Made by a program: the position numbers and the translations under genes. Positions 6,958 to 12,472 of a stretch of DNA of 22,093 nt are shown one piece after another (within the stretch, counting starts at the first letter, position 1; the number at the start of each line of letters is the position of its first letter). Location of the stretch: positions 1-22,093 of the forward strand of contig JAEYZH010000022.1 in the NCBI GenBank assembly GCA_023430685.1, read 5' to 3'. The stretch comes from Pseudomonadota bacterium. GTDB lineage: Bacteria > Pseudomonadota > Gammaproteobacteria > Xanthomonadales > Rhodanobacteraceae. The notes beneath the pieces were generated by a model that did not search any database, had not been told where the DNA came from, and was given only the letters and a program-made list of their open reading frames with translations.

Positions 6958-7848
6958 ATGGCTACCATCGTCGAAATAGTTCAATCAGAGTCGGATATGA
7001 GTCTGCTGCTGAAGTACAACGGGCCAGCCGTCGATGACGGGACCATGGACGTCTACGAAACGGCCACCAATATGATGGCATTCTCAGACTACGTCGTGAC
7101 AGCAGCGCATGCGATATTTGGCGAAGAAACGCAGGTGAAGGCGGAAGTTTCGGCCTTTAAGTCCGGATCGTTCGAGACAGACCTCTTGTTCCATCTCGCG
7201 GGTTTCGGGGCTTCGATGTGGTCGGCTAGCACGGATATCGGCGGGCTTCTCCTCGCAATCAAGGAGTCTCTAGGGCTATACAAGTTTCTCCGTGGTCAAC
7301 CGCCAGCGCGAGTCGAGCGGCTCGACGATCACTCAGTCAATGTGACCAACAACAATGGCGAGATGATCGTCGTCCAGACACAATCTCTTTACCTAACACT
7401 CGATCGCACAGCGGGCGCTGCGGCAGAGAAGTTCGTCGCGCATGCGCTCTCGAAACCCGGAATTGACTCAATCGATGTTTCATCCTCGAAGGGATCGCTC
7501 ATCAGAGCGGACAAAGGCGAAGCGGAGTTCTTCCGGCCGATCGTCGTCGAAGAGCTGATTGAAAGCACTGTTCAGATCGCGCTCACGCTGGAGACGCCGA
7601 CATTTCGCGACGGAAAGAAATGGCAGTTCTGGGACGGCGAAGGCAGCATTCAAGCAACGATGGAAGATCAAACGTTCCTAGACGCTATCGACAAGGGCGA
7701 GCCGTTCCGAAAGGGCGATGTGCTGATCTGTGAGTTGCGCATCCGACAAGTGCGTGCAGGAAAGACTCTTAGATCCGAACGAACTATCGTACGTGTCATT
7801 CGACACATTCAACGCTTCGGTGAGCAATCGGACTTCTTCGGGGCATAG
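6958..7848 (+). CDS. DUF7946-like protein of unknown function
   Basis: A 296-residue protein with no known activity. The beginning (LLLKYNGPAVDDGTMDVYETATNMMAFSD, 16-44, then a helix and a VKAEVSAFKSGSFETDL strand segment at 60-75) resembles the layout I associate with DUF7946: a short strand, a helix that would mediate assembly, and a strand ending in K-S/P-G-S-F. Residues 79-112 are hydrophobic and Gly-rich and could insert in or lie on a membrane. Residues 195-285 look like a beta-rich C-terminal domain. Base composition is visibly less GC-rich than the chromosomal genes around it, pointing to transfer. A small membrane protein follows after 64 bases, probably co-transcribed. Family assignment is from memory of the pattern and should be held loosely. 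Confidence 0.6.
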   Translation: MATIVEIVQSESDMSLLLKYNGPAVDDGTMDVYETATNMMAFSDYVVTAAHAIFGEETQVKAEVSAFKSGSFETDLLFHLAGFGASMWSASTDIGGLLLAIKESLGLYKFLRGQPPARVERLDDHSVNVTNNNGEMIVVQTQSLYLTLDRTAGAAAEKFVAHALSKPGIDSIDVSSSKGSLIRADKGEAEFFRPIVVEELIESTVQIALTLETPTFRDGKKWQFWDGEGSIQATMEDQTFLDAIDKGEPFRKGDVLICELRIRQVRAGKTLRSERTIVRVIRHIQRFGEQSDFFGA

Positions 7849-7912
7849 TATTGGCGATCCTCGGATCTGCACTCGTGTATGCGGTTCGGGAAGCGCAACT
7901 AGGAGAAGCCCA

Positions 7913-8449
7913 ATGCGAGTTAGACCTCCGCCCACAGACCTTCGCATTGTGCGCTCGATCTATCGACGGCACTACGGAGAGTTCGCGCGCACGTCTACGC
8001 CGACAGGATGGCAGGCCCATCGTGCAACGAAGATTTACATACCGATCGACGTTGAGGCGGTGGCGGACGAGCTCGACGTGAACGTCGAGATTGTCTACGG
8101 GGCGCTCCACTACAGACTTGCGCCAAGACACAGCGTCGTGGAGAAAAGCGATCAGACCGGCAAAGAGTACCGTGCCCCTCTTTTCCAGAAGTGCTGGCCT
8201 CCAGACATAAAACGAACGGGCGGATTCTTTGCGAGCGAGCGCCACATAATCCACTTCCCATTACTCGCCTCGATCTATGCGGAGCTGCAAGAGCAGGATT
8301 CTCGCGCAACTTGGGCGCTTCGTTGGTCAGCATTGGGTCTGATAATTTCTGCCGCCGCCGTGGCCTTCACTGCTGCGACTTACTTCGGCCAGTCGAGGTC
8401 CCCCACGGCACCAATGGCACCGCCGACTGTGCCGCCGCCGCCGCAGTGA
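7913..8449 (+). CDS. small protein with winged-helix-like N-terminus and C-terminal membrane anchor
   Basis: A 178-residue protein. The start at 7913 is set by AGGAGA six bases upstream; a longer frame exists but overlaps the preceding gene. Residues 41-69 (IPIDVEAVADELDV followed by a VYGALHYRL helix) read like a helix-turn-helix of the kind that compares conditions rather than a classical DNA reader. HIIHFPLLASIYAEL (111-125) is a second conserved-looking patch. Residues about 135-158 form a single transmembrane helix, and the tail from 164 is Pro-rich. This gives a cytosolic domain tethered by a C-terminal anchor. With the DUF7946-like partner it makes a two-gene module on acquired DNA. 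Function unknown; a membrane-acting effector or signalling component is a guess. Confidence 0.65.
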   Translation: MRVRPPPTDLRIVRSIYRRHYGEFARTSTPTGWQAHRATKIYIPIDVEAVADELDVNVEIVYGALHYRLAPRHSVVEKSDQTGKEYRAPLFQKCWPPDIKRTGGFFASERHIIHFPLLASIYAELQEQDSRATWALRWSALGLIISAAAVAFTAATYFGQSRSPTAPMAPPTVPPPPQ

Positions 8450-8514
8450 TGCTGCGGGCGTCGATCGATTGGGCGAGTCGCATTCGGTGAAATCGGGCGC
8501 CATATGCTGGACGC

Positions 8515-8874
8515 ATGCCAACCATCGCCGAGATCGAACTCCACTTCGCCGCCGGCGCCGAGTCCATCACGCTCACGCGCGCGGAGTCGGAGGCGTTCTA
8601 CGCGCAGCAGCGCGACTACGCGGCGAGGGGCTTGGAACTCCGGAAGGCGCAGGCTGAGACTGAGCGCGTGAAGCGCATCGCGCGGCCGCTGTGGAGCGCC
8701 GTGGTGAAGGTGGGGCGTAGCATGGCCGGCGCCCTAGAGCGCCTTCCTGGGCGCGCTGAACGTGTCCCGCGGGGCAGCGTAGAGGCGTGGGAGCGGATGC
8801 TCCGCTACGCGCAGGAACTCGATTGGAAGGATCTGCCTGCAGGGCATCGCCGGCATGCCGACTTCAAGCGATGA
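8515..8874 (+). CDS. hypothetical protein, 119 residues
   Basis: A hydrophilic, mostly helical protein: TIAEIELHFAAGAESITL, then a long Arg/Glu/Ala helix (about 22-55), and a Trp-containing C-terminal part (WERMLRYAQELDWKDLP, 92-108). No domain is recognised. The codon pattern is GC-rich like the phage-like genes at 5914-6834 rather than like the two genes just before it, so it may belong to the same prophage remnant. The start at 8515 has no good ribosome binding site, so a slightly different start or loss of expression is possible. Confidence 0.5.
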   Translation: MPTIAEIELHFAAGAESITLTRAESEAFYAQQRDYAARGLELRKAQAETERVKRIARPLWSAVVKVGRSMAGALERLPGRAERVPRGSVEAWERMLRYAQELDWKDLPAGHRRHADFKR

Positions 8875-9059
8875 GGTGCCCGCCGTCGCTGGTGGCCTAG
8901 GGGGGGACTTCGGCCGGCTTCCGTCTCTCGACGGCGCGTGGCGCTGACGGCGGGGAGGGATAGCTTGCCCGAGACGCTTTGGTCTTACCTTCGCAGTTCT
9001 ACGCGATAGGCCGTAGGATAATTCGGCCGAGCCAAACTAGTGCTATTGCGCTAATCGAT

Positions 9060-9626
9060 TTATCTGAGCGATCGCAGGAGCCTCTCTAGTTGCTCCGCTA
9101 GCGGAAAGTTGGCGTGCCCGAGCCAATTCCTCAGGGCTTGGAGCGTCTCGCACATCTCAGCGTCCGGGAACATGAATGCGTAGGCCATGGGCCGATCTCC
9201 TGGCAGCGTAGGGCCGCCTGCCCAGAGATACTTCAGGTCGGTGACGTGGCGCAGCGCCTCGTAGAGGAAGCGATGCTCCAGCAGATGCAGTTGATCGTCT
9301 CTAGCCATCGCGTCGAATCTCGCTGGATCACCATCGAACGCACAGTAGCGAGCGAGTAGCTCCCAACGCACCTCTACAACAACTGGAAAATCCTGCGCAG
9401 CGGAAGCGCGGTCCCAAAGGACCTGGCCAACGTGTAGAAGCCGATTATTCGCATCACGGATCGACTGACCGCTCTTCAGAACGGCGGCCTTGATATAGAG
9501 CTCGAATGCGTGCGCACCAGCAAACAAGCACGGACTCAGCAAGTGTGGCGCAGCACGTTCCCTCTGCAGGGCGATCGCAGCGTAAAACCACTCATCGCCA
9601 TTCCGAGCGTACTGCTGCCACGCCAT
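9060..9626 (-). CDS. HEPN-domain protein, putative ribonuclease
   Basis: A 188-residue all-helical protein. The first half holds YAAIALQRE and LFAGAHAFELYIKAAVLKSG (34-53), a helix pair typical of HEPN proteins. The C-terminal helix carries ALRNWLGHAN with Arg166-Asn167-x-x-x-His171, the canonical RNxxxH site of HEPN ribonucleases, which cut RNA as dimers in toxin-antitoxin and abortive-infection systems. GGAGAG six bases before the ATG supports the start. There is no nucleotidyltransferase (MNT) antitoxin gene next to it; its neighbours are an SRAP gene 112 bases upstream on the same strand and an unrelated convergent ORF. AT-richer codon use than the core genes suggests acquisition. HEPN membership is inferred from motif and helix pattern; RNase activity is further inference. 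Confidence 0.65.
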   Translation of the reverse strand: MAWQQYARNGDEWFYAAIALQRERAAPHLLSPCLFAGAHAFELYIKAAVLKSGQSIRDANNRLLHVGQVLWDRASAAQDFPVVVEVRWELLARYCAFDGDPARFDAMARDDQLHLLEHRFLYEALRHVTDLKYLWAGGPTLPGDRPMAYAFMFPDAEMCETLQALRNWLGHANFPLAEQLERLLRSLR

Positions 9627-9738
9627 GTACCGCTCTCCGCAACAATCATTCGAAAGAAAAGTTTCCGACCAAGGGCGTCAGACATTCAAAGCACTCATCG
9701 GCCTCGTGAATCGCGCCAGATTGCAACTCTATTGCACA

Positions 9739-10668
9739 CTATGCGGCAATCCGGTGCTCGTAGAACGGATGCTGCTTGTCGTCGAAGATGGAGTGCATCT
9801 TCGCAAGGTCGCCAGCGGGTTTGAGCCACGCGTCGACGTGCTCGGGCTTGATATTGATCACCGTGCGGTCGTGGCCCGCAGCAGCGACCTCCAGCTCCGG
9901 GTCATCCGTGATGGCTGCGAACGAGAGCAGTTCGGGCGCGACGCCCTGCGGATCCGTCCAGCGCGACCACAGGCACGCGATGAGCAGCGGCTCGCGATCG
10001 CGTGGCGTGAACTGCAGCACCAGGTTCTTCCTGTCCGGACCCTCGACGTTCTCGAAGAACGTGTCGGCGATGATGAGCCCGTGCGTGCGACCGAACTGCG
10101 GCCCCCAGAATCCCTCCAGGTTGTCCCTGCGCGCGTTGTACGTGCCTGGGAACTTCGTGTCATAGAACGCCGGCTTGCCCGCAGGGCGGCACTGGTAACG
10201 CATGGGCATCAGCTTGAGCTTGCCACCGTCGTTGACCAGGACGGGCACGTACCAACCGGGGAAGAACCGCCGGTCGCGCGGGTTCACGTCCTCGCGGCGC
10301 AGGTCGGCCAGCTTCGACGTCGCGGCCTCGATCTTGTTCGTCGCGATGCGCACGTCTTCGTGCGCCTTCTTCGTGACCTTCGTCTCGAGCGAGCGCGCCG
10401 CAGTGTTGAGCCGGGTCTTCTGCGCGAAGAGTTCCGTCTCGAGCCGCGTCGCCTCCGCTGAATCGAACTCGTCGATCAAGGCGCGAATCGCGCGCGCGCC
10501 TTCGCCCTCGGCCGCGGTGAACATCCGATCGACCGCGCGCGGGATGCGCACGCGACGATCCTCGTGTCGTTGGCCGTAGAGCCGCACGAAGCTTGGGAAG
10601 TCGATCTCAGCGCCCCACTTGCGAACGTAGAGCGCATAGGCCTCGTGGAGTTGGGCGGAGTAGCACAT
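9739..10668 (-). CDS. SRAP-domain protein (YedK/HMCES-type abasic-site DNA shield)
   Basis: SRAP proteins form a stable covalent link through Cys2 to abasic sites in single-stranded DNA and so protect it during replication. This 309-residue version begins MCYSAQ, giving Cys2 after Met removal, and keeps the other key residues: Asn178 in TYNARRD, Glu206 in ADTFFENVEG and His266 in AAAGHDRT. It is longer than E. coli YedK (about 222) because of a charged, helical insertion at about 35-125, which I recall as a feature of the MCYSAQ subgroup. The gene is divergent from the FRG-domain gene. It is a diverged paralogue of the broken copy at 5743-5913 and may have taken over its role. Confidence 0.88.
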   Translation of the reverse strand: MCYSAQLHEAYALYVRKWGAEIDFPSFVRLYGQRHEDRRVRIPRAVDRMFTAAEGEGARAIRALIDEFDSAEATRLETELFAQKTRLNTAARSLETKVTKKAHEDVRIATNKIEAATSKLADLRREDVNPRDRRFFPGWYVPVLVNDGGKLKLMPMRYQCRPAGKPAFYDTKFPGTYNARRDNLEGFWGPQFGRTHGLIIADTFFENVEGPDRKNLVLQFTPRDREPLLIACLWSRWTDPQGVAPELLSFAAITDDPELEVAAAGHDRTVINIKPEHVDAWLKPAGDLAKMHSIFDDKQHPFYEHRIAA

Positions 10669-10747
10669 GTAGGTCCCAAAGGGTGGCGTGAGTTGACATG
10701 AGAAGCTACTTGGCAGGAGCCTAACGAAAGTCTAACAGGGGACGATC

Positions 10748-11683
10748 ATGGGCGTTGAGCAAATAACATTGGATGGATCAGACCAAGTTCTCTCCCTTCT
10801 ATCTCCTGCAAATGTGCGATGGGGAAACGGGCTGGAGCTAGATTGGATCTTCCGTGGCATGGGAGACACAAGTTTCCACCTACTCCCAAGCGCCTGGCGT
10901 ACGAATACGGGCGAAGGTCCCATCAAATGGGTCCAGCTCCGAGATGATGCTAGGCTCCGGCGAATCATCGATGAGCAGATAGGCGATCGTACGGAAGTGT
11001 TTGATCGGCAGTGCTCGGTATTTCGCCAAACGTATGCCGAGCTAACTATTCAGCACGAGTACACCGTGTTCGCCGACAGGCTTGGACTCTCGCCTCCCAG
11101 CTTTGGAAGCATGAGCGCATCCGATATTGAGGAGGCAGCCGCGGCGGCGGCATTCCACGGCCACTCATACATGGCTTGGCGACCGGAAGCGGCGCTAGCG
11201 CAGCACATGGGTCTGCCAACGCGGCTCCTGGATTGGTCCTTTCATCCTTTAATTGCCTTGTTCTTTGCTTGCTCGGATGAGTACGCCGCGAAGCTACCAG
11301 GCGCTCACATGCGAGTTTGGGCGGTGAATCGAGATGCCATTCGCGAGCGTGCGGCGGGTGAAGATGCGGCGTGGAGGACCACATTAATGCAGGTGTATGC
11401 GCCACCCACGATGTCGAATGATTTCATGAGATCCCAGCGGGGATGTTTCACATGGATTGCAAACGCCGAGCGGTTCTTCGTAGACGAAGGCCGTTGGCCA
11501 GAGCCCCGAGATGTATTACAAGATGCAGGATCTTCCTTGGTGGAGATCAAGATCCTGAAATCGCTAGCCCGGACGCTACTTCATAGTCTGTGGCGAATGG
11601 GAATTACGGAAGCCCACATGAAACCGACGCTGCCGTCGGCCGCAGCGACCATGCGGACGAGGTGGCTGTTTGAGTCAATCTAA
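10748..11683 (+). CDS. FRG-domain protein
   Basis: A 311-residue protein with the full FRG signature: WIFRGMGD (33-40), LLPSAWR (45-51), QHEYTVFADR (102-111) and the hallmark AQHMGLPTRLLDW (151-163) followed by PLIALFFACSD (167-177). FRG domains are of uncertain biochemistry but occur often in phage-defence islands and beside toxins. The C-terminal 130 residues hold a beta-rich part and IKILKSLARTLLHSLWRMGIT, a helix pair. Codon use is AT-richer than in the core genes. It sits alone between an SRAP gene on the other strand and the 3' end of tRNA-Phe. The start at 10748 follows AGGGGAC, a modest ribosome binding site. A TTGACA at 10693-10698 may be a -35 element, but no well-spaced -10 is seen. 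Confidence 0.85.
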   Translation: MGVEQITLDGSDQVLSLLSPANVRWGNGLELDWIFRGMGDTSFHLLPSAWRTNTGEGPIKWVQLRDDARLRRIIDEQIGDRTEVFDRQCSVFRQTYAELTIQHEYTVFADRLGLSPPSFGSMSASDIEEAAAAAAFHGHSYMAWRPEAALAQHMGLPTRLLDWSFHPLIALFFACSDEYAAKLPGAHMRVWAVNRDAIRERAAGEDAAWRTTLMQVYAPPTMSNDFMRSQRGCFTWIANAERFFVDEGRWPEPRDVLQDAGSSLVEIKILKSLARTLLHSLWRMGITEAHMKPTLPSAAATMRTRWLFESI

Positions 11684-11797
11684 ATGCTGCGGTTCAAGGT
11701 GCACGAACTGATTGGCAGACGCCAGCAGAGTACCGGACATGCGCCGGACACGGATTCCGAGGCGTCATGGCGTGGCCACGTAAGTGCATGATTTAAA

Positions 11798-11873
11798 TGG
11801 TGGCCGGGGACGGAATCGAACCGCCGACACGGGGATTTTCAATCCCCTGCTCTACCAACTGAGCTACCCGGCC
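11798..11873 (-). tRNA. tRNA-Phe (anticodon GAA)
   Basis: On the minus strand a complete 76-base cloverleaf: acceptor stem GGCCGGG pairing with CCCGGCC, D-arm GCTCAGTTGGTAGAGC, anticodon arm GGGGA-TTGAAAA-TCCCC with GAA, T-arm GGCGG-TTCGATT-CCGTC, discriminator A and encoded CCA. The anticodon reads UUC and UUU. Its 3' end faces the accessory block at 5743-11797, the usual polarity when tRNA genes serve as integration targets, although no second copy of its 3' end is found in the window. Confidence 0.97.
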
Positions 11874-11921
11874 AGGCGTGGTGCTGATGCGTGCGGTCGG
11901 GAGACCGCAGCGGGGCCGCGT

Positions 11922-11950
11922 ATTAGAGCCGCGCGCGTGGAATCCGTCAA
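11922..11950 (-). promoter_or_regulatory. sigma-70 promoter for tRNA-Phe
   Basis: On the minus strand TTGACG (bases 11950-11945, 5 of 6 to consensus) is separated by 17 bases from TCTAAT (11927-11922, 5 of 6). The DNA just downstream is ACGCGGCCCC, a GC-rich discriminator typical of stable-RNA promoters under stringent control. Transcription would begin near 11914 and leave a leader of about 40 bases to be removed by processing. Confidence 0.65.
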
Positions 11951-12038
11951 GACGCGTCGGTCCGGCGCGCGCGGGGCACGTTTCGACCGGTGGCCGGGGT
12001 CGCATGACTTCCGGCCCGTTGCGTCGCGCGGCGTTGTC

Positions 12039-12054
12039 TACTACAACTGTAGTA
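12039..12054. promoter_or_regulatory. BlaI/MecI-type operator
   Basis: TACTACA-AC-TGTAGTA is a perfect 7-bp inverted repeat with a 2-base centre. The TACA-N2-TGTA core is the known recognition element of BlaI/MecI repressors. It lies 28 bases before the ATG of a BlaI-type gene, so autoregulation of the blaI-M56 operon is expected. CTGTAG at 12061-12066 may be an extra half-site. Confidence 0.8.
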
Positions 12055-12082
12055 CGACACCTGTAGAGCGAATGCCCCGGCG

Positions 12083-12472
12083 ATGGCGAAGAAGCCCGAT
12101 GTGAGTCTCAGCGAGTTGCAGATCGAACTCATGCGCGTGCTCTGGCGGCGCGGCGAGACCAGCACGACCGAGGTCGCGCAGGAACTGGCCGATACGCGCG
12201 GTCTCAAGCACACGACGGTCGCGACGCTGCTCACGCGGCTGGAGAAGCGCGGCGTGGTCGCGCTGCGGCGCGACGGGCGCCAGCTCTGGTACCGCGCGCT
12301 CGTCGACGAAGCGGACGTGCGGCGCTCGATGGTCGCCGACCTGCTCGGCGCGCTGTTCGCCGGCGATGCGCAGCAACTGGTCGCGCACCTCGTGCAGGAA
12401 TCGGAAATCGCGCCCGGGGATCTCGCGAAGGCCAGGCGCAGGCTCGAGAAGGGAGGTCGCGATGCAAAGTGA
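12083..12472 (+). CDS. BlaI/MecI/CopY-family transcriptional repressor
   Basis: A 129-residue winged-helix repressor. LSELQIELMRVLWRRGETSTTE (9-30) leads into the recognition helix LKHTTVATLLTRLEKRGVV (41-59) and the wing (RRDGRQLWYRALV). The remainder is the dimerisation region. BlaI proteins repress a sensor-protease operon and are inactivated by proteolysis when the membrane protease is activated. A perfect operator lies just upstream, and the downstream M56 protease gene overlaps its last eleven bases, so the two are translationally coupled. The start at 12083 has only a poor ribosome binding site, consistent with low repressor levels. Unlike classical bla operons there is no beta-lactamase gene nearby, so the regulated target is unknown. 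Confidence 0.93.
   Translation: MAKKPDVSLSELQIELMRVLWRRGETSTTEVAQELADTRGLKHTTVATLLTRLEKRGVVALRRDGRQLWYRALVDEADVRRSMVADLLGALFAGDAQQLVAHLVQESEIAPGDLAKARRRLEKGGRDAK

Noticed and set aside
8890..8905. TGGTGGCC match to the 3' end of tRNA-Phe as an attachment-site remnant
   Set aside because: Only eight bases match before the sequences diverge; this is expected by chance in GC-rich DNA.
9625..10461. 278-codon plus-strand frame opposite the SRAP gene
   Set aside because: The minus strand has Cys2, Asn, Glu and His of the SRAP family; the plus frame is Arg/Val-rich and unrecognisable.
10721..10736. CTAAC direct repeat, 11 bases apart, in the gap between the SRAP and FRG genes
   Set aside because: Five-base repeats are too short to claim as a regulatory site, and no matching promoter spacing is found.
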